Positions 1 to 9,812 of a stretch of 64,000 nt of DNA are shown piece by piece. A program made the translations under genes and the position numbers. Under the pieces are notes generated by a model, which saw only the letters and a list, made by a program, of their open reading frames with translations, ran no database searches and had not been told where the DNA came from. Source of the stretch: Ilyonectria destructans (Eukaryota; Ascomycota; Sordariomycetes; Hypocreales; Nectriaceae); assembly GCA_020740775.1 (NCBI GenBank), contig JAHEWK010000037.1, positions 62,001-126,000 on the forward strand. The letters run 5' to 3'. The number at the start of each line of letters is the position of its first letter. The stretch's first letter is position 1.

Positions 1-1797
1 TGGCAGCGTCGAACTAGCTGTAAGACGATCAAACTGACTGTGTGGCTCAATGATGAGCTGGGGGGTTCCTGAGCGTTGGAGATACCAATGTGAATGGAAA
101 TGATGCAGTTGAAGGGGCTGATTCTGCTCCAGTAAAGACTGAAGGATGTGAGCACAAGGCAGACCAAGGGTCTTAGTGAAGACCCCTGTACATGCAGGAA
201 GTTCCTTTGATAGCCGTTCCCGCTGAACCTCAACCTTATATAAGGCTTTGTGTGAGATCCAACCACGCATGTCGCCGTACAAAACCCCAGATAGTCGAAG
301 AGGTGTGCTGATATGTTGTTTGGCTTGGTTGGCCTCAAGTTCAGTCATCTGGTTTAACAGAACAAGCTTGATAATCCTCCAAGCCCCAAAGAGGTCAGCT
401 TGTGAGGATTTCAAATGAGATTTGACAAGCTGATGAATACCCTCGCCCCGTGATGTAACAACTTGCTCAAAGTGAAGGTATTGGTTGACCCATGCCTTGA
501 CAAATCTCTCTTTGTAGAGATCCAGCCAGGTATCCATAATATAGCCCACTTCGTCGATATGGTCAGGAACGTAACGCTCCTTGAACTTCTCGAGCCTCTC
601 GTTGTAGATGTCCTCAGTAGGTGAGGCCACAATCTCATGCCAACAGCTGTAGAACTGCTTCCACTCTTCATGTCCCTTAGCATTGCTTTTATCTCGAGTG
701 AATGCGGGCAGACAATAGCTCAGGACTGCTTTGTTGATATGCCATAGGCATAATATCGCAGTTGACTCAGGGAAACAAGAGGGAGAGGCAACAGCATTCA
801 TACAGGCAAGACAGCGATCTGTTAGTATCACAGATGGAAGGGCTGCTCCATGAAGCTGATACATATACCGTAGCTGTTTGAGAGCCCATATATAATCAAC
901 CTCTTCCTCGCCACCAAGGAATGCAAATGCAATACAGAAGGATCGGTGACAAGCATCAATACCAACTATATCGAGAAGTGGCATCTTGTACTTGTTGGTC
1001 TTGTAGGTACAGTCCAATATAAGTACTTCGGGATATAATTTGAGGTATCCCAGTGACTTTGGATGGGCAAATAATACTGCTACAACTCTGCCACTTTCGT
1101 CAAGGTCAAATTGACTCCAGAACCCCTCACTTTGAAGCTGATCAGCAAGGGCATGTATGTTGCTTTGACCTTGCGTAAGGTTCCGTTTGCCCCGTGCAAT
1201 ACAATTGTAGATGTCTTGCTGCGTAGCAATTGTATCTGAGGTTGTATGCAATAATGATCTGATCTCCTGCGGGGCAATGCCGGCATTGGATAGTTGTTGG
1301 ATTGATAATTCCTCCAATCTTGCTAGCCGACGATGTGTTGGATGTGCCTGTGGATTGGTGCTTGGTTCGTGATTGTGTTGACTAAAGCCAGCCTCAGGAC
1401 GATGCTTCACAGTCCATACAGTCCCGCATATGCTTTCCTTGGCTGTGACAGAGAAGCGGCATCCCGTACGGCGTGATATTGTATTCCGTTGCTGTTCCTT
1501 TGCGGCTTTAGGGGCAGGGGCACGCCCTGCTCCACGGTCACAGATGAAGTGTATTATAGTTCTTTTACTGGCAGTCTTTCTAGATCTTCCGATCACAAAG
1601 GCATAACCTCGTGGCGCTGCCCAAGCATTGATCGCTGTACGCAACTCCTCCTGTGAGTTGAATTGGCCTTCAGGAGGAAGGGCATCATCAGGGAAGACGC
1701 GGGGAACTTTAATTAAAGTATCGTCAGGGACGAGGCGGGCAGCCTCAATTGAGAGGGCATCGTCAGGGACGAGGCGGGGAGCCTCAATTGGGTCCAT
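1..1797 (-). CDS. MULE (Hop-like) transposase, 3' end beyond window
   Basis: Translating the reverse strand from the ATG at 1797 gives 599 codons with no stop up to base 1. It is a DDE transposase of the Mutator superfamily that would cut and reinsert the element in the nucleus. A FLYWCH/WRKY-like Cys-His N-terminal part (codons about 50-150) is followed by the catalytic core: Asp262 in LDCTYKTNKY, Asp327 in ILTDRC and Glu452 in SRGEGIHQLVK. It aligns along its whole length with the copy at 52490-55009, which has a stop where this copy has TGG (Trp) near 560. The N terminus holds three imperfect copies of a 12-13-residue unit (RLVPDDAL-type), where the other copy has one. The start was chosen because it aligns with the ATG of the other copy. 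Confidence 0.9.
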   Translation of the reverse strand, partial: MDPIEAPRLVPDDALSIEAARLVPDDTLIKVPRVFPDDALPPEGQFNSQEELRTAINAWAAPRGYAFVIGRSRKTASKRTIIHFICDRGAGRAPAPKAAKEQQRNTISRRTGCRFSVTAKESICGTVWTVKHRPEAGFSQHNHEPSTNPQAHPTHRRLARLEELSIQQLSNAGIAPQEIRSLLHTTSDTIATQQDIYNCIARGKRNLTQGQSNIHALADQLQSEGFWSQFDLDESGRVVAVLFAHPKSLGYLKLYPEVLILDCTYKTNKYKMPLLDIVGIDACHRSFCIAFAFLGGEEEVDYIWALKQLRYMYQLHGAALPSVILTDRCLACMNAVASPSCFPESTAILCLWHINKAVLSYCLPAFTRDKSNAKGHEEWKQFYSCWHEIVASPTEDIYNERLEKFKERYVPDHIDEVGYIMDTWLDLYKERFVKAWVNQYLHFEQVVTSRGEGIHQLVKSHLKSSQADLFGAWRIIKLVLLNQMTELEANQAKQHISTPLRLSGVLYGDMRGWISHKALYKVEVQRERLSKELPACTGVFTKTLGLPCAHILQSLLEQNQPLQLHHFHSHWYLQRSGTPQLIIEPHSQFDRLTASSTLP

Positions 1798-1903
1798 TGT
1801 AGCAGAAGAAAGGCGCCGCAAGTTGAATTGATACTGTAGAAGCTGTTGATCCTTAAATTGAGGGCCAATTTGCCGTAGTCAAATGCCTCATAAGCCTACA
1901 TGA

Positions 1904-1980
1904 CTTACATAACGGATCTTATTTGCACCCCCGGTGGTGCAAAGGTCACATGATCTTATTTGCACCACCGGTGGTGCAGG
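1904..1980 (+). repeat. MULE-1 terminal repeat with two palindromes
   Basis: It starts CTTACATAACGGAT and contains GCACCCCCGGTGGTGC (1925-1940) and the perfect 16-bp palindrome GCACCACCGGTGGTGC (1962-1977). The same layout and 37-bp spacing occur at the right end of MULE-2. The palindromes may be transposase-binding sites (inference). Confidence 0.7.
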
Positions 1981-2046
1981 TACGGCTGCCCCCGACATAA
2001 CCTTGTGTGACTAACGCGTGTCCCGTCACGTCCATACATGGGCACT

Positions 2047-2070
2047 TTCGTTCGTTCGTTCGTTCGTTCG
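2047..2070. repeat. (TTCG)6 microsatellite in hAT-1 left end
   Basis: Six tandem TTCG units lie inside the hAT-1 left subterminal region. Related but imperfect TTCGTTT runs occur near the right end (12750-12790). Confidence 0.9.
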
Positions 2071-2095
2071 TTCCGTTTAAAACGTTTATGCATGT

Positions 2096-2325
2096 TGCTG
2101 GATCCGATACGGACAATTCGATCAGGATGATAGGGATCAATGCAGTGGAGCCCAAAGATGATGATATTAATGTCTGATGATGTTCCTTGTTCCCTCCGGC
2201 CCCTCTTTCCCTATGAGGGGTTTTTTTGGGTCAATCTCACACCCTATGACTAAGACAGGATATTGATGTATCAGAGGGTTACTCTTATCCGGGCCTTATT
2301 CCCCCACCCGAGGGTTAGTCCAACA
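2096..2325 (-). mobile_element. Solo LTR (Copia-related), reverse orientation
   Basis: On the reverse strand it begins TGTTGGACTAACC and ends GGATCCAGCA, so it has TG...CA ends with a short inverted repeat like the Copia LTRs nearby. It is flanked by a perfect 5-bp duplication, CATGT (2091-2095 and 2326-2330). Internal blocks (CTCTGATA...ATCAATATCC, then a purine-rich stretch) resemble the Copia LTR, so it is a diverged relative. It abuts the start of the Copia 5' LTR head to head. Confidence 0.85.
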
Positions 2326-2351
2326 CATGTTGTTGGAACATGACCCTGTAT

Positions 2352-4488
2352 CCCTTTGAGTGTCGTAAGACGACACTTAGGTCACGAGCAGGGGGGTCTG
2401 GCCAACCAGAGTAAAGCAAATTAAAGGTACATTCAACCCCACCTAATTTATATGGTGATAGAAGTCCCAACAATTGCCGGATCTACATAAAGCTACATTA
2501 CACTCCTGACATCGGTATCGTGACTGCTTTGGTCTCCGGGCCCCCCTATTGCTGCTGACGGCTTGCAGCGGCTGCTGCTGCCGGCCCTCCCCAAGGCGTA
2601 TTCCTTTACAAGCTTGACAAGCTGAGCAATTCTTATTCCGGACCCATTTGTGCTGTGCAACAGGCGTAAATTCGTCGCCAGTCCGAAATCGCTGTCTTGC
2701 ATGACTGTCAGATGAATACTTCGCGATAAGGTCATTGACAAGGCGTTGCCGCCAATTGCTCTGTGACATCTCCGGCTTCCACTGCGGCTGCCCTCGCTGC
2801 TGTAAAATATAGCTGTTAATAAGGGCTATTTCTAGCAGGAAGTCCCAAGCTAGGGCCCTCCAGCCGCCCCTACGGGCACGGCGGGTAGGGCTCCAATATG
2901 ACCGCATTTGGTCACCTTGATCTACAGCACCCATCTCATCATTGTAAACAGCAGCGATAGACGGGATAGAAATCAGCTTGACAGCCTCAGTACCAAAAAA
3001 TCGCTGTATTGGCCGTGCTTGCATTTGGTCTGTTGTCGGTCTTTTCCTCTGACGTTCGAGTCTCTCAGTGCCCTTGAACACAGTGGATAGGAATAACACG
3101 AGGGCGTTATCTTTCCACGCGATCTGATTGACCTAGCCGAAGACAAATTAGTAGGGAAAATCAACACAATCTTGTCTCTCTGACTGACTTGGTTATCTGC
3201 CGTAGGGAAAGCCCTGATATCATTAAATTTGAGGCTGCCGGCAGCTGTGTTATCTGTAGCTTTAAGCTTGACAAGGGGCTTGTAGATGCCACAGTTCCTG
3301 CGGGCTGTGCCTGTGGCGCCGTGGCCGCATTGCCGGAGCCGGCGAAAGAGGTCACAGGAAGAGAATAGGTTATCGAGAAATACGTGGTATCTGGCCTCCG
3401 GCAGCAGATTTACTAGGGCAACAACCACAGCTTGGGTTGGGTTCAGATGGATCGTCTTCCTCTCTTGTCGCTGCTGCCGGGCCCGCCGCAGCTGTGACGG
3501 CAGGCGCCGGTAGCTCGGCCGGATGCCAACGGGCCCGAACTTCCGGCCGGGCCGGTGCCAAATCCACCGCAGGAAATAGCCTTGTTGGGCTACAGCCCAC
3601 ACTTTGAAGCCCGTGGGGATAGGTTTGTTAGGGACTGTTGTTGTCTCAAGGGATCGTCCGAGGAAGCGGACCATACACTCATCTACAGCAATAGATGTGC
3701 CCGGAATGTAATAGACTGTAGACGTATGTTGTAGGTAGTCAGACCAAGCCTTGACCCGGATAAAGGTGCGGCCGTAGAAGCTTGTGTCAGGGTCCTTATC
3801 GATGGTTGTAAAGTCAAAGATATGAAGATGCCGAGATAGCAGCTGGAATCGGTTATAAGGCATCCATTTGATCACTGGATGGATAGGGCGTAGATCCTTG
3901 GATCCAGAAGTCTTCCAATAAAGCTTGATCTGCGGCTCTATATGTATTCTCATATACATCAAGATCGCAAGCCATATGTAGATTTCTGCAACAGAGGTCG
4001 GCTTCCAAGCCAGCAGCCGAGACTGCGGCTTCAATCTGCAGCTGCCATCTTCATGCTGCTCGAGCCGGCGACTGACCCAGCTATTGGTGTACTGAGCCCA
4101 GCCTTCCACTAGGGAAATAGGTAGGAATTGCTGGAATAGTGACAGCGGCTCCGGGGGCAGGGCTGTTATCTCAGGGGCCCGGCTTGGAATGACCATCGGG
4201 TCGAAGTTGTAACCGCGATCCGGAACCGGATCATGTATCGGCCGGCAGGTGTTATCGGTCGGCTGCTCGCGACGGCTGTCACTAGTACGGATGAAGCTAT
4301 TGTCATCATACGCATTAACAGCTTGGCTGGAGAGCTGTTGGGAATCCATAAGTGCACACAAAATGAATTGTACGGTGAATTGGGTGGGGTTGATTCCGGC
4401 GATGCTTTAGGTCACTTTAGGTACCTCGGCTGTAGCAGGGGTCCGGTGGGTCCCGTGACCTAAGTGTCGTCTTACGACACTCAAAGGG
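2352..4488 (-). mobile_element. piggyBac-like DNA transposon in Copia LTR
   Basis: It is a 2,137-bp element with perfect 35-bp terminal inverted repeats (2352-2386 and 4454-4488) starting CCCTTTGAGTGTCG. Each repeat contains the palindrome GTGTCGTAAGACGACAC. Comparison with two uninterrupted LTR copies shows the insertion point exactly: CTGTAT, element, ATAACG. This gives a 2-bp AT duplication, or no duplication if the end bases T and A belong to the element. It is not the usual TTAA. The transposase gene fills most of the element. Confidence 0.9.
2443..4361 (-). CDS. piggyBac-like transposase (one intron), 620 aa
   Basis: Exons are 4361-3189 and 3132-2443. The 56-bp intron (3133-3188) has donor GTCAGT, branch TACTAAT and acceptor CTAG. 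Splicing is phase 0 and joins ...TADNQ to VNQIAWKDNALV, a typical piggyBac junction. Without splicing the two halves look like a frameshift. The three catalytic aspartates of the DDE_Tnp_1_7 fold are visible: Asp227 (AVDECMVRF), Asp330 (VFLDNLF) and Asp462 (MGAVDQGDQ). The C terminus is a Cys/His-rich finger (NCSACQAC...CRSGNCWDFYHH), as in family members that bind their own ends. The protein should cut and paste the 2.1-kb element around it. No stop or missing key residue was seen. Confidence 0.88.
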
Positions 4489-4654
4489 ATAACGAAACCT
4501 CTGATAGATTGATATCCGGACCTTAGTCAGAAGGGGGGGTATGATAACCCCTCTTCCGGCCGATCCGGGATGACGAGGACAAGCAATCATCAACATCATC
4601 ATCACTGTATTGATCCCTATCCATTTGATCGAATTGACCGTAACGGATTCATCA

Positions 4655-4668
4655 ATTAAGAGTCTCAT
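4655..4668 (+). promoter_or_regulatory. Copia primer-binding site, probably tRNA-Lys half molecule
   Basis: ATTAAGAGTCTCAT lies directly after the 5' LTR. It is complementary to ATGAGACTCTTAAT, the 5' half of the anticodon arm of eukaryotic tRNA-Lys(CUU), as recalled from known tRNAs. Copia elements are known to prime from tRNA halves cleaved in the anticodon loop. The tRNA of this organism is not visible here. Confidence 0.5.
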
Positions 4669-4755
4669 CTGCTTGAAGAAGCTAGCTGCGCTGAGATCCG
4701 TACGGCTTTTATCCTCTATTTTAGATCAATTCTACCTAAATCTACGAAAATCGCA

Positions 4756-5817
4756 ATGTCAGCCAAAAAGACTGTATCTGACCACAAGATCTATCTCGAG
4801 ACCTTCATGGACTGGAGGATCTGGAATCGGTCCTTCCAGCTGAAGGCATCTGCGGCCGGTCTTTGGGGCCTTGCTGATCCTAAGGGAGATCAGCAGCCGA
4901 TGCAGGCTCCGGTAAAGCCGCTGATTTCTTCCTACTACAAAAGAATCCCTCCACATCGGATCGAGCCCGACCTTCCTCGACAGACCCGTCAGTCTGACAG
5001 TCAGGGGTCCCTGACTATTACCCCGACCTACACGCTCGAGACTACCGATCCGATCGAACGAGCCCAGTCTATTGGGGACCTAACTGCTGAAGACAAGACT
5101 TCCTATCAGTCTAGCCGTAGGGACTATGAGCAAGACAAGAAGGAATACGATAGACAGCAGGATAGGATCAATAGCCTGAAAAACTGGATGATGGACACAG
5201 TAGCTGATGGTCTGATGGATAGCTCCTTTTTTCCCCAACAGGGTCTTAGGAACTGGTACATCAACCTAGAAGATAGCGTTGGGGCCTCTCAGACCCAACA
5301 GCGAAATGAAGCTAGAACAAAATATCAGACTGCTCTAGCTGCTATGCCTAAGACTATCAAGGATTTCCCTCGCTGGCTGACGAACTGGGAACAAGCTACA
5401 CATCAAGCCCAGACCCTAGGGATAGGGGGCCTAGATGATCCAAATGTCTGGTTTGAGGACCTTAGTAAGGTCATTAAGCCGGCTGCTGGATATTGGGTCA
5501 CTACCTATCGCGGGATCTATCGGAAGGAGCTAGAATCGAGATCCCTATCAGTCCGGGAAGTTGCCAAGGCCCTGAGAGAAGAAGCTGCCCAGTACGGCTT
5601 ACAACAGCCGGCCAAGGCCACCAAGGCCCAAGGCCGGATCAACAGGGGCTTTGGACCGACCTACGATGAGGAGCCTGATCAAGACGACCAACCGGATCAG
5701 GAACACCATCCAGATAAGGAAGGTCAGCAGGCCGGATCGTCCGGATCCGCCGGATCCGCCCGGCCGAAAAGGAACAGGAAACGCAAGTCCGATCAATCAG
5801 GCCCTGAGGCAAAGTAG
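4756..5817 (+). CDS. gag: Copia gag protein
   Basis: This 353-codon frame encodes the nucleocapsid part: a helical N-terminal region (ETFMDWRIWNRSFQLKA) and a very acidic then basic C terminus (EEPDQDDQPDQEHHPDKE, then PKRNRKRKS). The start is the first ATG after the LTR. It ends at TAG (5815-5817), but the same frame continues into a CCHC zinc knuckle (CEACGGRWHNWLKC) at about 5860-5900, so the stop falls inside what should be one gag. The stop could derive from CAG by a C-to-T change, or could be read through. Confidence 0.8.
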   Translation: MSAKKTVSDHKIYLETFMDWRIWNRSFQLKASAAGLWGLADPKGDQQPMQAPVKPLISSYYKRIPPHRIEPDLPRQTRQSDSQGSLTITPTYTLETTDPIERAQSIGDLTAEDKTSYQSSRRDYEQDKKEYDRQQDRINSLKNWMMDTVADGLMDSSFFPQQGLRNWYINLEDSVGASQTQQRNEARTKYQTALAAMPKTIKDFPRWLTNWEQATHQAQTLGIGGLDDPNVWFEDLSKVIKPAAGYWVTTYRGIYRKELESRSLSVREVAKALREEAAQYGLQQPAKATKAQGRINRGFGPTYDEEPDQDDQPDQEHHPDKEGQQAGSSGSAGSARPKRNRKRKSDQSGPEAK

Positions 5818-8800
5818 ACTAAGTTCAAGGATGACCGGGATCAAGATGACAGTCCTATCTGTGAGGCCTGCGGTGGAAGATGGCATAACTGGCTAAAATG
5901 CTACTATGTCTTTCCATCTAAGGCCCCAGACGGATTCGAATTCAGACCCGTCATCCAAGATGCTGTTGCATACCGTCTTTCTAGTCAAGATTGGAAGGAT
6001 AAGCTTAAAGCCCTCAAAGGCGCCTCTGGACCGGCTAAGTCAGATTGACTAGGCCGGGAAGTTGGCCGCTGCAGTGACCTGATAACCACGATCAGGGCGA
6101 CTTTTACTGTATCAAGATATCCCCTACGGAAGTCAGCTATCCTAGACTCTGGGAGCACAATCCATATCTTCAATGAGATCAGCCGGTTCCTAGGATATCG
6201 GCCTGCTAGAGCTGATGACGTCCTTATTGCCGGAGATCACGAAGTCCCAGTCCAAGGATACGGCCAAGTCAACATTATGACCAAAGGACCTAGGGGCCCT
6301 AAGGTTATCCCTCTGCTTGATGTGGCCTATTGCCCTGACTTCCCTTGCAATCTAGTATCCCTACGAAGGCTGCAACGTCAGGGCTATTGGTGGGACACAC
6401 ACCCAGATCACAACTGTCTCAAGACCTTAGATGGTTTGATCAGATGCTTCCTATCCGATCATTATGACCAATTTGTCCTAGAATATATCCCTTGTGATAC
6501 TGCCTTCCCTGCCCGGCACAGCCGGTTCAACTCATCAACCCGACCTAAGGCAATGAAGCAAGATGCCCGCCGTTGGCACCTGCGGCTAGGTCATCCGGGG
6601 CCTCAAGCCCTAGAAAGGCTAGTCAACAAGGTCACAGGGGCCCGGATCAAAGGGATCGCGACTGTTAGCTGCGATGACTGCGGCACTTCCAAGATGACCC
6701 GACAAGTCAGCCGCCGGCTAAGGGACCTTCCAGCCGGACCCGGCTTGAGACTAGCAATTGACTTCCATGACCTGGAAGAGGACTCAGAAGGAAGGGTTAG
6801 TCTGTTATTGATAACAGACCGCTATTCCGGCTATATCTGGGACTATTATCTTAAGACCCGACAGCATAAGGAGCTTATTGCCGTCTTCAAGGACTTCCTA
6901 GGCCACCTATTTCGTCAGTATCAGCTGAAGCCTCGAGTCATTGAATGTGACAGAGAGATCCTAGGAAAGTCTGAAGACCGGCCCCGGCTAATATATCGGC
7001 TCTTTACCGGGATGAGCATTATCGTGGAGTCAACAGCTGCAGACACAGCTGCCCAGAATGGCGGCGCCGAGCTATCCGGAAAGGTCATCAAGATCAAGGC
7101 AAGAGCCCTACGGGCCGGAGCCCGATTTCCCTCTTTTCTTTGGGTCGAGATCTATCGAGCTGCTGTTTATCTATATAACCGGACCCCTAGGGGGGTCAAT
7201 AACTGGGATACCCCATATGCCCGGTTCCACACAGCTATAGCTCAACGGGACGGCCACGGCGAGGAAAGCAAAGTCCCCTATCTAGGTCATCTACGAGTCT
7301 TTGGATCTAAGGCATTTGCCTTGACCCAAGACGCCCTGAAGGGCAGAAATAAGCGGCAGCGGCTAAATCCCCGTGCTTGGATCGGTTATCTTGTGGGATA
7401 TCAGTCAACTAATATCTATAGGATCTGGAATCCATCTACTGGAAAGGTTATCTCTACTAGAGATGTCATTTTCAACGAAGACGATCAATTTAACGGAGAC
7501 CTCAATCAGCTACGAGATGATCTATTGAACATCAGCAGAGAAGAATTAGACCAGCTACTGAACCAAGTAGAAGAGATTCAACCGGATCAGTTACCAGAAA
7601 AAGCAACTGACAGCTTGATCTCGGGATGGGACGAATCCCATAACGAAGATCAGGGTGTTGTCTATGACGAGGATCAGGAAGATATTGCTGACCTAGACCT
7701 AAGGGATCAGGTTGGTAATATTAATCCTATCCCGGATGTAGATGGACCGGAAGATAGGGATATGGGGATGTTACAATCAGAGGCTAGGCCTGATCAACCA
7801 GCTGGAACTATTGTGCATCCTAGTAATAGGGTTGAGGAAGGATCTCAAGGAGAACTAGGGAAAAGAAATGACACCTTGGAAGGCAGTCAATCTGATACCC
7901 CTAGCCCCTATGATAGAGCCTACCCGACTCCTGTATCTCTCCTGCCAGCTGCACTTCTAGCGTTGACAATCCAGGATGCCTCAGCTCCGCCTAGTAGGCT
8001 AGATCCTGATGACCCTAGGGTCTCAAGGATTGAACGGTCTGATATCTGGAAAGCAGCCTTTAACGCCGGGAGATTAGCAAGCCCAAAAGGCACTCTCGAC
8101 GGGAAGGTCATTGATAAGGCTAAGCTACAACGTCTGCTAAAGAAACCTAGGTCCGTTCATCAAAGTCAGCTACCCAAGCTGCCGCGATACCATCGAGATC
8201 TAAAGGATCATCCAATGGGGATCCAATTTGAACAAGCTGAACGAGACCACTTGCACAGTCATAGGGAAATGGAGTCATGGATCCAGATAGATCTAGATGA
8301 CCCTCGAACCCTAGGGAAACAGACCCTCGATTGCATGTGGGTCTACGTCTACAAGCTAGATAAGCATGGCCGCTTCATCAAGTGTAAGGCCAGGTTAGTT
8401 GTTCGAGGAGACCAGCAGCCAAAAGGGCTAGACGAGGAGACCTATGCCGCAACCCTAGTCGGAAGGTCCTTCCGGACCCTGATTGCAACCGCAGCCCGAT
8501 TTGACCTGGATCTCATACAATATGACGCAGTCAACGCCTTCGTCAACGCCAAGCTAGACCGTCACATCCTAATGAAAATGCCGCCTGGATACAGATTACC
8601 CGGAAAAATCCTACTGATCCAGAAAGCCCTATACGGTCTGCGGGAATCCCCTCTCCTTTGGCAGAAGGAACTTACCGCAACACTCCAAGAGCTAGGCTTC
8701 GAGACAGTCCCGCACGAGCCCTGTTGTATGACAAAGGGCGGGATCATCGTCTTTTTCTATGTTGACGATATCGTCTTTGCCTGCCGGAAGGAAAAGCGGC

Positions 8801-9771
8801 AGGACGTTCAGAAGGCTGCTGCCGACCTCAAGGGTTATTATGACCTGACCGGCGGACAAGACCTTCAGTGGTTCCTAGGGATTGAGATCCTTCGAGACCG
8901 GAAGAAAAGACTGATCTGGTTGTCCCAATCTTCGTATCTAGCCAAGATCGCTAACCTTGTGGATGATCCAGATCAACGGCATGAGACCCCGATGAAAAAG
9001 GAAGCCCTGCAACCGTTCGATCAAAGGGCATCGATTCCATCAATCCGACGATACCAGCGGAAAGTCGGATCAATCCTCTATGCGGTTGTCATGACCCGGC
9101 CAGATGTAGCATTTCCGGTCTCTCAGCTAGCAAGGTTCAATTCGAACCCAGGACCGGAACATCATCGTGCTGCTGATCGAGTCCTTCTGTATCTCAAGAA
9201 GACCAGCAGCCTAGCTCTTCAATTCGGCCAGGAAGATCAATTCCTGATGGCTAGCGATGCATCTTACGCAGATAACCCTGACCGGAAAAGCTCCCAAGCC
9301 TACGTCATGAGACTATTCGGAGGAACGATCGGATGGAGAGCCAATAAGCAGGATACAGTCACAACGTCAACGACTGAGGCCGAATTACTAGCCCTATCTC
9401 AAGCAGCTAGGGAGGCTATGTTCATCTCCCGGCTGGTCAAGGAGCTAGGGATCCGACTGGAAGAAGAAAAAATCCACATTCAATGTGACAACCATCAGAC
9501 GATCCGGCTTATCCACCAAGAGATCAATAAGCTGCAGACCAAGCTGCGGCACGTTGATATTCACAATCATTGGTTGAGGCAGGAAGCTCAGAGGAATAGG
9601 ATCCAGGTGGACTATATCAGCACAAAGGAAATGATTGCTGATGGTCTCACTAAGGTCCTGAACGGCCCAGCCTTTCAAAGATCAGTCCAACAGCTAGGTT
9701 TGGTCGATATCTCAGACCGGCTAAGGCAAAGGAAACTGGAAGAGATCAAGGAAGAAGACCTAGAGATATGA
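5818..9771 (+). pseudogene. pol: Copia pol: protease, integrase, RT, RNase H
   Basis: The frame continues from gag with a second in-frame stop, TGA at 6046-6048. From there to TGA at 9769-9771 it is open. Order: zinc knuckle; protease with DSGS (about 6150); GAG-pre-integrase His-Cys motif (WHLRLGHP...CDDCGTSKMTR); integrase DDE residues in AIDFHD, ECDREI and NGGAELS; Copia-type RT with YVDDIVFA (about 8758); RNase H with ASDASYAD and TSTTEAELLA. The longest stop-free piece starts at 6277 and has 1,164 codons. All enzymatic motifs look sound, so the two stops are the only visible defects. Confidence refers to identity; whether it is dead depends on the two stops. Confidence 0.85.
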
Positions 9772-9812
9772 TCACAACAGCTTCAGCTGATCCAGCTGAA
9801 GCTGGGGGGGTG

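Larger units (their letters stand above)
1..1980 (-). mobile_element. MULE-1, Hop-like Mutator element, cut by the left window edge
   Basis: The element carries a transposase gene on the reverse strand and its 5'-side terminal repeat at 1904-1980. The other end lies outside the window. The terminal repeat matches the right end of MULE-2 (55267-55343): both start CTTACATAACGGAT and both hold two 16-bp palindromes exactly 37 bp apart. Length and protein type resemble Hop of Fusarium oxysporum (established family, recalled from memory). No target duplication can be checked because one end is missing. The open frame suggests a recent, possibly active copy. Confidence 0.8.
2331..4654 (+). repeat. 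Copia 5' LTR, split by piggyBac-like element
   Basis: The LTR is 2331-2351 plus 4489-4654. Its uninterrupted form is seen at 9813-9996 and 48089-48272, where CTGTATAACG is continuous. It ends TTCATCA next to the primer site. Confidence 0.85.

Noticed and set aside
1628..1831. Forward frame with repeated SIERASSGTRR units
   Set aside because: It is the antisense shadow of the MULE-1 N-terminal minisatellite.
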